From an uncultured Rickettsiales bacterium (GTDB lineage: Bacteria; Pseudomonadota; Alphaproteobacteria; Rs-D84): a stretch of 16,888 bases of DNA. A program made the translations under genes and the position numbers. The DNA lies in contig URBZ01000012.1 in assembly GCA_900546225.1 (NCBI GenBank), positions 1 through 16,888 on the forward strand, read 5' to 3'. The notes under the pieces were generated by a model, which was not told the DNA's origin, ran no database searches, and was given only the letters and a program-made list of their open reading frames with translations. Positions 1 through 5,982 of this stretch are shown here, in pieces (the first letter of the stretch is position 1; each line of letters starts with the position of its first letter).

Positions 1-218
1 TCGGCGGGCGACAAATTCACCGTCAGGCGTTTTGGCGGCAACGATATATTCAGCGCGCCCAACACGTTTTTTATGCGTTCTGCGGATTCTTTGACCGCAC
101 GGTCGGCCAGACCAATAATATTAAATTCTGGTTTCGACAGACCCGATGCCAACTGCACCTGAACATCAATAGGCGTCGCGTCCATACCATTAAATATGAT
201 TGAATACAGTGAAATCAT
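1..218 (-). CDS. comM: ComM/YifB family Mg-chelatase-like AAA+ ATPase, N-terminal part only
   Basis: Leftward gene cut by the window edge; only the first 72 codons are present. Reverse-strand translation from ATG at 218 begins MISLYSIIFNGMDATPIDV and continues with GLADRAVKESAERIKNVLGA and PPKRLTVNLSPA. This is the conserved N-terminal domain of the ComM/YifB family, which has a Lon-S5-like fold before the AAA+ Mg-chelatase domain. Family members are hexameric helicase-like ATPases; ComM promotes branch migration during natural transformation, and the role of YifB elsewhere is less clear. The ATPase domain lies outside the window. An in-frame stop lies four codons before the ATG. No Shine-Dalgarno is visible, and a -10 box lies only 6 nt before the start, so a leaderless mRNA is likely. 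The gene is divergent from lepB. Confidence 0.85.
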   Translation of the reverse strand, partial: MISLYSIIFNGMDATPIDVQVQLASGLSKPEFNIIGLADRAVKESAERIKNVLGALNISLPPKRLTVNLSPA

Positions 219-253
219 ATTCGCATATTAAAACTTGCGCTGAACCAATTCAA
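216..253 (-). promoter_or_regulatory. comM promoter, leaderless configuration
   Basis: On the reverse strand TTGAAT (248-253), a 17-bp spacer and TAATAT (225-230) form a good sigma-70 promoter. Only 6 nt (219-224) separate the -10 box from the ATG, placing transcription start at or beside the initiation codon. It overlaps the divergent lepB promoter. Read from sequence only. Confidence 0.5.
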
Positions 254-263
254 GTTATAAAAT
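235..263 (+). promoter_or_regulatory. lepB-rnc promoter
   Basis: TTGCGC (235-240), a 17-bp spacer and TAAAAT (258-263) fit a sigma-70 promoter. It predicts a leader of about 20 nt containing the AAAGGGG ribosome-binding site at 274-280. The elements interleave with those of the divergent comM promoter, so the two may compete for polymerase. Confidence 0.4.
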
Positions 264-289
264 ACCCCCGACAAAAGGGGATTGCAAAT

Positions 290-1168
290 ATGCCATTAAA
301 GAATACGAATGCCGCGCGCGAATGGTTTAACACCATATTCTACGGCGGTCTGATTGCCATTATTTTCCGCAGTTTATTACTAGAACCATTTAACATTCCG
401 TCGGGGTCAATGATTCCAACATTGCATGTTGGCGATCATATCTTTGTCCAGAAATGGGCATATGGCTATTCGCGTTATTCGTTCCCGTTTGGTTCGTGGA
501 AAATGTGGAATGGTCGGTTCTGGGGGCACGCGCCGTCGGTTGGTGATGTGATTGTTTTCCGTAATCCGATCGATGAATCACAGGATTATATTAAACGACT
601 GATTGGTATGCCTGGGGACAGAATTAAAATGACGGGCGGTCGCCTGTATATCAATGGCAATGAAGTCCCACGTGAAAAGAAGGGGGACTATATCGTTGCG
701 AATTTGCCCAAGTCATTGCGCAGCGTTGGATTTTATCAGGACAATATGTCGATAAAGGGTAACAAGATTTGGATTGATAACGCGCCCGCGCCATTCAATT
801 ACACCATTGAATACAAGGACGACAGATATTGCAAAATGTACATGGGGGCATGCGGCGTGTTCAAAATGACCGAATATACCGAAACATTGCCCAATGGTGT
901 CCAGCATAGTATCATAGAGGCATCAGATGACGCACCGTTGGACAATACAGATGAATTTGTCGTACCGGAAAAACACTATTTCTTTATGGGTGACAATCGC
1001 GACAACAGTTTGGACAGCCGTGCCGACGTTGGATATGTCCCGCGTGATAATGTACTGGGGCCGGCGTGGTTTATTTGGTATTCGCACAACTATTATTCAC
1101 CAATGGTTGCGGTGTGGAATTGGAACAGCAAAATGCGCTGGGACAGATTTGGTATGGGGGTAAAATAA
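290..1168 (+). CDS. lepB: signal peptidase I
   Basis: Inner-membrane serine protease (family S26) that removes signal peptides from exported preproteins on the periplasmic face. The 292-residue protein has one N-terminal membrane segment (about 15-33). It then has the catalytic-serine box IPSGSMIPTL (Ser40), the general-base box YIKRLIGMPGD (Lys102) and the late box GDNRDNSLDSR (234-244). About 120 residues lie between the last two boxes, as in the larger proteobacterial enzymes. The ATG at 290 is chosen because AAAGGGG lies 9 nt upstream. A TTG-started in-frame extension to 200 would run across the comM start and promoter and adds no family sequence. First gene of a lepB-rnc unit, the classic alphaproteobacterial order; rnc starts 1 nt after the lepB stop. 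The widely seen third gene, era, is not here. Confidence 0.95.
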   Translation: MPLKNTNAAREWFNTIFYGGLIAIIFRSLLLEPFNIPSGSMIPTLHVGDHIFVQKWAYGYSRYSFPFGSWKMWNGRFWGHAPSVGDVIVFRNPIDESQDYIKRLIGMPGDRIKMTGGRLYINGNEVPREKKGDYIVANLPKSLRSVGFYQDNMSIKGNKIWIDNAPAPFNYTIEYKDDRYCKMYMGACGVFKMTEYTETLPNGVQHSIIEASDDAPLDNTDEFVVPEKHYFFMGDNRDNSLDSRADVGYVPRDNVLGPAWFIWYSHNYYSPMVAVWNWNSKMRWDRFGMGVK

Positions 1169-1169
1169 A

Positions 1170-1802
1170 TTGGAACAACTGAATTATACTTTCAAGAATC
1201 CCCAACTGTTGGAATTGGCGTTGACGCAATCCGGCGCGGACAGTGCGCATAACAACGAACGCTTGGAATTTATTGGCGATCGCGTGTTGGGATTGACGGT
1301 GGCGGCATTGCTGTTTGAAATGTATCCAAATGAACACGAAGGGGAACTGGCGCGTCGTCATGCGATGCTGGTATCCACGGAAACACTGGCGTCGGTTGCG
1401 GACAAGTTAAATTTGGCATCGCACATTCGTCATGGTCATATGACTGGTGGTCGCATTCGTCATATTATGGCCAACGCGATGGAGGCGATTTTTGGCGCAA
1501 TCTTTATCGATGGCGGATTCGAAGCGGCGCGCGCGGTAATCTTGGCACATTGGCGCGAATTGGCGGCGGCGGACGCCACCGCACCAAAGGACGCCAAAAC
1601 CGCATTACAGGAATTGGTTCAGAAATCTGGCGATGGTGCATTGCCGGTCTATGAATATCTGGAACAGACGGGGGCATCGCACAGTCCGGTATTTCATGTG
1701 CGCGTGTCGGCATTGGGGCGCACCGCCACCGCCACTGGTTCGTCAAAAAAGAACGCCAGCATCAATGCCGCGGACGAACTGTTGAAAATCCTTGCAATCT
1801 AG
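1170..1802 (+). CDS. rnc: ribonuclease III
   Basis: Double-stranded-RNA endonuclease for rRNA precursor processing and mRNA/antisense decay. It has an N-terminal nuclease domain (about 1-130) with signature NNERLEFIGDRVLGL (Glu30, Glu33, Asp37; E. coli Glu38, Glu41, Asp45). Glu57 matches E. coli Glu65, and a C-terminal dsRNA-binding domain spans about 140-207, ending in GSSKKNASINAADELL. At 210 residues it is slightly short. The start is TTG, 1 nt after the lepB stop, with the GGGGGT purine run at 1156-1161 as ribosome-binding site; no ATG fits the conserved N-terminus. The metal-site Asp of the second acidic motif (E. coli Asp114) is Asn102 here (ANAMEAI), while the following Glu105 (E. coli Glu117) is kept. 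Probably still active, but the substitution deserves attention. Confidence 0.94.
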   Translation: MEQLNYTFKNPQLLELALTQSGADSAHNNERLEFIGDRVLGLTVAALLFEMYPNEHEGELARRHAMLVSTETLASVADKLNLASHIRHGHMTGGRIRHIMANAMEAIFGAIFIDGGFEAARAVILAHWRELAAADATAPKDAKTALQELVQKSGDGALPVYEYLEQTGASHSPVFHVRVSALGRTATATGSSKKNASINAADELLKILAI

Positions 1803-1820
1803 GGACGTTGTCGCTAGAAT
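1792..1820 (+). promoter_or_regulatory. secG promoter inside the 3' end of rnc
   Basis: TTGCAA (1792-1797), a 17-bp spacer and TAGAAT (1815-1820) form a good sigma-70 promoter at the rnc/secG junction. It predicts a leader of about 28 nt ending in AGGGG (1844-1848) before the secG ATG. Confidence 0.5.
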
Positions 1821-1854
1821 CAGGGCATAATAAACATATACACAGGGGTTAAAA

Positions 1855-2193
1855 ATGTTTTCAATTTTGTTGGTTTTGTTGATTATCGTCGCCGTATTTA
1901 TGATTGGCGTGATTTTGTTACAGAAGTCCGAGGGCAGTGGTATGTCCGGTTCGGCGGCGGCATCTATGTTTGGTGGTGCATTGACTGGTGCGGCGGCTGG
2001 TAATTTCTTGACCAAATTGACCGCATGGTTGGCGACAATATTCTTTATCTTGTGCGCTGCGCTGGCATTGGTTGCATCAAAAAGCGATATGTCCACACGT
2101 CAGTCCGAATTGCGTCAGGAAATTTTGATGCAGGACGGCGCACCGGTTACCACACCATCGGCCAACACCACAACCGATGCCCCAGAAAAATAA
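1855..2193 (+). CDS. secG: preprotein translocase subunit SecG
   Basis: Small inner-membrane subunit of the SecYEG channel that assists SecA-driven export. The 112-residue protein has the family layout. A first membrane helix (about 2-22) ends in LLQKSEGSGMSG, the conserved cytosolic loop. A Gly/Ala-rich stretch contains FGGALTG (39-45), and a second helix spans about 53-74. The C-terminal 35 residues are polar and Thr-rich, as is usual for this variable tail. The start is supported by AGGGG 6 nt upstream. It follows rnc by 52 bp, has its own promoter, and ends before a strong bidirectional terminator. It acts in the same export pathway as LepB upstream. Confidence 0.92.
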   Translation: MFSILLVLLIIVAVFMIGVILLQKSEGSGMSGSAAASMFGGALTGAAAGNFLTKLTAWLATIFFILCAALALVASKSDMSTRQSELRQEILMQDGAPVTTPSANTTTDAPEK

Positions 2194-2207
2194 TCGCGAA
2201 CGGTATT

Positions 2208-2240
2208 AAAAAAAAATCGCCCAAACGGGCGATTTTTTTT
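2208..2240. terminator. bidirectional Rho-independent terminator between secG and 2256-2501
   Basis: Stem TCGCCC (2217-2222) / GGGCGA (2227-2232) with loop AAAC. Nine A's precede it and eight T's follow, so it can terminate transcripts from both strands. It lies between the 3' ends of two convergent genes. Confidence 0.9.
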
Positions 2241-2255
2241 CAGGTTTTGGGTCTC

Positions 2256-2501
2256 TTACTTCGCTTTTTTACGGGCCGCCGGCTTTTTCGCCACGCGTGC
2301 GGGTTTTGTTGCCGGTGCTTTTGCGAATTCTTTGTACAGCATAACGACGCATGTGTATCCGATAACCGCGGACAACGCCGTTATAATGCCAGAAATCAGG
2401 CCGTCTGAAAATATCGCAAACAATATGATTGCAATACCCAACACAACGGTGTACCCCAGATTTTTGGCCAGTACGTTCAAAATTCTTTCTGCTGTGTTCA
2501 T
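2256..2501 (-). CDS. small two-helix membrane protein with Lys/Ala-rich tail
   Basis: 81-residue protein of no family I recognise. Two hydrophobic segments (about 17-31 and 35-55) are joined by a short SDG turn, predicting a helical hairpin. After about residue 60 the chain is a basic low-complexity tail, APATKPARVAKKPAARKKAK, probably cytosolic by the positive-inside rule and able to bind acidic surfaces such as lipids or nucleic acid (inference). The ATG at 2501 has an AAAGGAAA ribosome-binding site just upstream and a clear promoter (2531-2558), so it is a real gene. It is transcribed alone, convergent with secG across a shared terminator. Similar basic Ala/Lys runs occur in the neighbouring 256-residue membrane protein and at the end of FtsH. 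Confidence 0.75.
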   Translation of the reverse strand: MNTAERILNVLAKNLGYTVVLGIAIILFAIFSDGLISGIITALSAVIGYTCVVMLYKEFAKAPATKPARVAKKPAARKKAK

Positions 2502-2530
2502 GATTTGTTTCCTTTCGTTTGGACGTATAT

Positions 2531-2558
2531 ATTATACCACATAAAATCAGCATTGCAA
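2531..2558 (-). promoter_or_regulatory. promoter of the two-helix membrane protein gene
   Basis: Reverse strand: TTGCAA (2553-2558), 16-bp spacer, TATAAT (2531-2536), followed by a leader of about 23 nt carrying an AAAGGAAA ribosome-binding site. The -35 box adjoins the T-run of the terminator of the upstream gene. Confidence 0.6.
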
Positions 2559-2585
2559 AAAAAGACCGCAGAAAAATCTGCGGTC
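2557..2585 (-). terminator. Rho-independent terminator of gene 2619-3389
   Basis: Perfect 9-bp stem GACCGCAGA (2564-2572) / TCTGCGGTC (2577-2585) with a 4-nt loop. On the reverse strand it is followed by seven T's (2557-2563). Confidence 0.9.
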
Positions 2586-2618
2586 ATTGTTCAAGGGAGA
2601 AAAAATGAACAATTCGGG

Positions 2619-3389
2619 TTACAAAATCACCTGACCACCCAAACGCGCGGTGCGTGGAATTGGGCCAAACGATGATTTTGGGCTGACGTAAATATTACCT
2701 GTTACGGTAAATTCGCCACAAAACTGAACCATGTTTACATCACGCAGGAACAGGTTGCCTTCGATACGGACACCGCATGGCAGTGTGTACTTGCGCATGT
2801 TTTGCAGGTACAAGTTGCCGCGAATTTTGTCGCCATTGCGCAACATTTTTGCTGCGCCACGACTGTCAATAATCACATCGCCATACATTGTGTCCGCTGT
2901 GCGGGCGGTCTGGCGTACGCATACGCCGCATGGTTTTGCCGCAACCACATTTACCGGCTGGGCAACATATTTACGTGACGCATCGCGTTTAACTGGCAAT
3001 GATGCAACTTGTTTTACAGGTGTGCGACGTGCACTTGGGGCGGGTGTTGCGCGAACCGTCTGGGCAACAACAGGTTGTTGTGCAATAACGATTTTTGGTG
3101 CGCGACGGCAATTTACAACGTCGATGATAAACAATGCCGCCAATACGATAATCGCAAACAGCAATGTTAAATTGATTAAACCAATCAAATCAATCGCACA
3201 AATCCACGACCATACGCGACGCAGTGCGCGACCAATCATACGGAATGGCCATGCAATAATTGTGCGAACACGTGACCAAAATACGCTTTTGCGTGCCGTC
3301 TTGCGTGCCGGTGCACGACGTGCGGATTTCTTGGCCTTGCTGCGCTGAACGCGATGTGCGGCGATTTTCATCTTTAATTTTTGAAACAT
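2619..3389 (-). CDS. single-pass membrane protein with basic N-tail and 20-residue beta-helix-like repeats
   Basis: 256-residue protein, function unknown. Residues 1-60 are extremely basic (AKKSARRAPARKTARK) and presumably cytosolic. One long membrane helix covers about 65-92. A Pro/Ala/Val/Arg-rich linker (95-150) is followed by a repeat domain in which Gly-Asn-aliphatic motifs recur every 20 residues. These are GNLYL at 191, GNLFL at 211, GNIYV at 231 and GGQVI at 251, preceded by GDVII at 170. The period and pattern (LPCGVRIEGNLFL) suggest rungs of a right-handed beta-helix, as in bactofilin-like or related repeat proteins. Assignment to a named family is uncertain. The domain is probably periplasmic, with Cys154 and Cys157 as a possible disulfide. 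The start has AAGAGGGT upstream and a strong promoter. Gene ends at its own terminator. Confidence 0.75.
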   Translation of the reverse strand: MFQKLKMKIAAHRVQRSKAKKSARRAPARKTARKSVFWSRVRTIIAWPFRMIGRALRRVWSWICAIDLIGLINLTLLFAIIVLAALFIIDVVNCRRAPKIVIAQQPVVAQTVRATPAPSARRTPVKQVASLPVKRDASRKYVAQPVNVVAAKPCGVCVRQTARTADTMYGDVIIDSRGAAKMLRNGDKIRGNLYLQNMRKYTLPCGVRIEGNLFLRDVNMVQFCGEFTVTGNIYVSPKSSFGPIPRTARLGGQVIL

Positions 3390-3424
3390 TTACCGACCCT
3401 CTTGGTTGTTTTAATTTCGTATTG

Positions 3425-3477
3425 ATTATGTACTATAAATATTATTTGTCAAGTATTTTGTCAAGTACGTTTGTCAA
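3425..3477 (-). promoter_or_regulatory. promoter with three tandem TTGACA boxes for gene 2619-3389
   Basis: Reverse strand: TTGACA (3447-3452), 16-bp spacer, CATAAT (3425-3430). Two further perfect TTGACA hexamers lie just upstream at 3459-3464 and 3472-3477, giving direct repeats 12 and 13 bp apart. The nearest one makes the promoter; the others may be extra -35 boxes or binding sites for a regulator. Confidence 0.6.
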
Positions 3478-3500
3478 AAAATATTTGTTCTGTATATAAA

Positions 3501-3530
3501 TTGACGTGATATGCCAAATTGGTCTATGAT
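3501..3530 (+). promoter_or_regulatory. promoter of the lipoprotein hydrolase gene, leaderless configuration
   Basis: TTGACG (3501-3506), 18-bp spacer, TATGAT (3525-3530), then 6 nt to the ATG at 3537. No Shine-Dalgarno fits between them, so the mRNA probably begins at the start codon. Confidence 0.55.
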
Positions 3531-3536
3531 GCGGAC

Positions 3537-4280
3537 ATGAGTATGCGATTGGTTGGATTTTTATGTGTGTTACTGGCGGGCTGTGGCGGCGGGGGGCGCG
3601 CGTCATCTGAATTTACATACGTGCCAACGCGCGCCGGTGCATATCAAATCGCCACATGGCAGAAAATTACAAACACCGACCCCGCCGCGCCAATCTATGT
3701 TTTCATAGAGGGGGACGGTCACGCATTCCGCAGCAATGGCCGCCCATCGTATGATCCGACCCCACGTGGAACATTTGTACGCAAACTGGCAATGCGTGCC
3801 AATGTGGACAACGTCGTGTACATGGCGCGCCCGTGCCAGTTTATAATGTCATCGGCATGCACGCGTCACGATTGGACGGACGGGCGGTTTTCACCGGCGG
3901 TGGTGGACGGTATGGCGGACGCAATATCGCAGGTTGCAACCACGCACCCCGTTGTCTTGGTTGGTTATTCGGGTGGGGCGATGGTGTCGGGATTGATTAT
4001 TGAACGCCACCCAGAAATCGATGTTCGGCGTTGGATTACAATCGCGGGCGTATTAAACCATGCGTCGTGGACGGCACACTTTGGCGACAGCCCATTGCGT
4101 CAATCATTGGATATGACGACATTGCCAAATGTTGCGCAAACGCACTATGTTGCCGAGCGAGATACGGTTGTTCCACCAGAATTGACGCGCCAAATCGCCG
4201 CACCATCAGACATAATCGTGGTGCAGGGCGCAACCCACGATAATTTTGGAAATTTTTCATTTGGCACATTGACAAAATAA
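3537..4280 (+). CDS. lipoprotein with alpha/beta-hydrolase fold
   Basis: 247-residue exported lipoprotein. The lipobox LLAGC places lipidation at Cys16, and Asp is not at +2, so outer-membrane sorting is possible. The mature part has a serine-hydrolase pattern: nucleophile elbow GYSGG (Ser145), acid Asp209 in AERDTVVP and His234 in GATHDNF, in the order and spacing of an alpha/beta-hydrolase. IEGDG (57-61) may supply the oxyanion loop. Substrate unknown; esterase, lipase or thioesterase activity on the periplasmic side is inference. The first ATG (3537) is preferred because the -10 box lies 6 nt before it; an ATG two codons later would give nearly the same signal peptide. It may be cotranscribed with the GNAT gene 44 bp downstream. 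Confidence 0.8.
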   Translation: MSMRLVGFLCVLLAGCGGGGRASSEFTYVPTRAGAYQIATWQKITNTDPAAPIYVFIEGDGHAFRSNGRPSYDPTPRGTFVRKLAMRANVDNVVYMARPCQFIMSSACTRHDWTDGRFSPAVVDGMADAISQVATTHPVVLVGYSGGAMVSGLIIERHPEIDVRRWITIAGVLNHASWTAHFGDSPLRQSLDMTTLPNVAQTHYVAERDTVVPPELTRQIAAPSDIIVVQGATHDNFGNFSFGTLTK

Positions 4281-4324
4281 TAATTTTGTATTACGCTGCT
4301 AAAACACATTTAAGCAGAAAAATC

Positions 4325-5062
4325 ATGGACGAAATAACAATTATACCTTTATTTAATCAAGACCCAGTAATATGGAACAATTTTTTATCTGTGCGCTGTG
4401 ATGCCATTCGTGGTGCATATAATCAAGAACTGACATCGGGCGAATGCGATTTTATGTTGGAAAATTTGGCAAAGGCATGGCATCGTCGTGCGCATAATTT
4501 TGCATATGCGGCATATCACGATAAAACAATGGTTGGCTTTGTCCAAGGTGATTGTATGAGCAATATTGCAACAATGCGCAGTTTATATGTGCGTCCAGAA
4601 TATCAAAAATGCGGTATTGGTCGCCAGTTGTTACAAAAAGCGGAGCGTACCGCTGGTCTGGGGGCACGCAATATTGATTTGGTTGCAATGTTTGGGGCAA
4701 TGAATTTTTACCAAGAATGTGGTTATTCGCCACTGATTATGAATGGACAGCGTATAAATCGTTTCCAAAAAGAGATAAATTGTTTGCCACATTGTGCAAC
4801 GTTGCCAGCATTCTGCGCCACACCAGATATCAAAAAGGCATGCAATAAAATCGCCAAAGATAACAAGAAAACATTTAATCCAGATGATATTAAGACGGCG
4901 CATAAACCTGCGTATGTATACTTGAACTACGACGGTACAATTACCGCCTATGGGGTCGATGGCGATATTTTGGTTGCGGCGTATGAATGTAAACCATTCT
5001 TGACCCGCCGCATTCAGCGTGCTTTCCAAGAATACAACGATAATCTGGGTAAAATTAGATAA
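4325..5062 (+). CDS. GNAT-family N-acetyltransferase with C-terminal extension
   Basis: 245-residue protein. Residues 1-140 form a GNAT acyl-CoA-dependent acetyltransferase domain. The core strand MRSLYVRPEYQ leads into the acetyl-CoA loop QKCGIG (94-99; Q/R-x-x-G-x-G), and AMNFYQECGY (125-134) is the typical C-terminal motif. Substrate unknown. The remaining ~100 residues (about 145-245) match nothing I recognise. They contain six Cys and a possible small beta unit, YVYLNYDGTITAYGVDGDIL (197-216). The ATG at 4325 is chosen because it starts just before the GNAT fold; the upstream sequence lacks a strong ribosome-binding site, so the start is less certain than most. The methyltransferase gene follows 21 bp after the stop, implying an operon. 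Confidence 0.8.
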   Translation: MDEITIIPLFNQDPVIWNNFLSVRCDAIRGAYNQELTSGECDFMLENLAKAWHRRAHNFAYAAYHDKTMVGFVQGDCMSNIATMRSLYVRPEYQKCGIGRQLLQKAERTAGLGARNIDLVAMFGAMNFYQECGYSPLIMNGQRINRFQKEINCLPHCATLPAFCATPDIKKACNKIAKDNKKTFNPDDIKTAHKPAYVYLNYDGTITAYGVDGDILVAAYECKPFLTRRIQRAFQEYNDNLGKIR

Positions 5063-5083
5063 GCACCAAAAGGAAAGCATATA

Positions 5084-5956
5084 ATGCCTCGTACAAAAAA
5101 TCTGACTTTTGGTACTTTGGATATTCCGCTGTCATGCAGCATATTCCTTGAACCCGCATTAAAGAAATATAACCGCTATATTGCGCCGATTTCGCCAGAA
5201 ACCAAACAGTTTGTACACGAATGGAATCGCGCATTGACGGCAACCGTGCGCCGTCCCGAATTCAAACCATTGTTGGGTGAACTGGGGCAAAAAATTATTT
5301 CCAGAACGGTTGCGTCTGATGCATTTCCGGCAAATTGCGTTGATCGCGCCAAAGACGTACCGTTGCAATCATTGCACTATGCAATTCGTTTTTCGGAAAG
5401 CATTAAATTCTTGTCCGAAAAAATCGGCAAATCGGCGGACGGGATAAAATTTGTGGATTTGGGGTGCGGGCTGTCGCCAATGGCATCATCAATCCAGAAC
5501 GAATACAATCTGGACACGGCGTATTGCATTGATATGCCCGAAATTATCGACGTGTACGGCACGGTTGCGCATCAGGTTGGGGTTCGTGCCCCGCGCAGTA
5601 TTGATTGGCCCGCGGCGGAAAAAATGGCACAAAATGGCCAACTGAACACAATCGTTGCCATGGGCGTATTGCCATATATTCAGATTGATGAACAGGTTCG
5701 TCGTTTGAACTTTATCAATGAATATTTCCAGAATTTTATGGTGGAAATAAAATATAACGCCAGTGTGACGTCTGCTGGTTCAAACGTATTTACCGCTGCG
5801 CGCCTGCAAAAACTGCGTATGGAAACCGCAAATGCGCACACATTGGAAACCAAGATGATTGAAAACTCGTTGCGTTACCTGCGTCAATTTATGTGCGCAA
5901 TGCCGGACAAGCGTTATTTTTTGAAAGCAAACCGCAGTTTGTTTTTGTCACGATAA
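5084..5956 (+). CDS. class I SAM-dependent methyltransferase, substrate unknown
   Basis: 290-residue protein. FVDLGCGLSPMA (123-134) is SAM-binding motif I, and Asp150 (AYCIDMPEII) fits the acidic residue at the end of strand 2. A strand VAMGVLPYIQ follows at the motif IV position. About 120 residues precede the core, perhaps a substrate-recognition domain. The GCGLxPxA form of motif I resembles the FmrO-type 16S rRNA methyltransferases, whereas the DMPEII strand recalls leucine-carboxyl/O-methyltransferase families. I cannot decide between them. An AAGGAAAG ribosome-binding site lies 7-8 nt upstream of the ATG. Second gene of a unit with the GNAT acetyltransferase; terminated by the hairpin at 5955-5982. 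Confidence 0.75.
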   Translation: MPRTKNLTFGTLDIPLSCSIFLEPALKKYNRYIAPISPETKQFVHEWNRALTATVRRPEFKPLLGELGQKIISRTVASDAFPANCVDRAKDVPLQSLHYAIRFSESIKFLSEKIGKSADGIKFVDLGCGLSPMASSIQNEYNLDTAYCIDMPEIIDVYGTVAHQVGVRAPRSIDWPAAEKMAQNGQLNTIVAMGVLPYIQIDEQVRRLNFINEYFQNFMVEIKYNASVTSAGSNVFTAARLQKLRMETANAHTLETKMIENSLRYLRQFMCAMPDKRYFLKANRSLFLSR

Positions 5957-5982
5957 AAAAACGCCCACATGGGCGTTTTTTT
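5955..5982. terminator. bidirectional terminator between methyltransferase and M23 peptidase genes
   Basis: A-tract plus CGCCC, loop ACAT (5967-5970), GGGCG plus T-tract. The stem CGCCC/GGGCG is flanked by seven A's and seven T's, so it works on both strands. It overlaps the stop codon of the leftward M23 gene. Confidence 0.88.

Noticed and set aside
200..289. Longer lepB from a TTG at 200
   Set aside because: It would span the comM start and both promoters, adds no conserved sequence, and the ATG at 290 has a strong ribosome-binding site.
2731..3348. A 205-codon + strand frame opposite the repeat-domain membrane protein
   Set aside because: Composition is Arg/Thr-rich without motifs; the reverse strand has promoter, ribosome-binding site, terminator and a coherent membrane-protein architecture.
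3390..3536. Small RNA or short gene in the gap between the repeat protein and the lipoprotein
   Set aside because: The AT-rich gap is explained by two divergent promoters; no hairpin-terminator unit or credible short coding frame was seen.
5084..5956. Aminoglycoside-resistance 16S rRNA methyltransferase
   Set aside because: Resemblance is limited to the GCGLxPxA SAM motif; the rest does not convincingly match, so resistance is not claimed.
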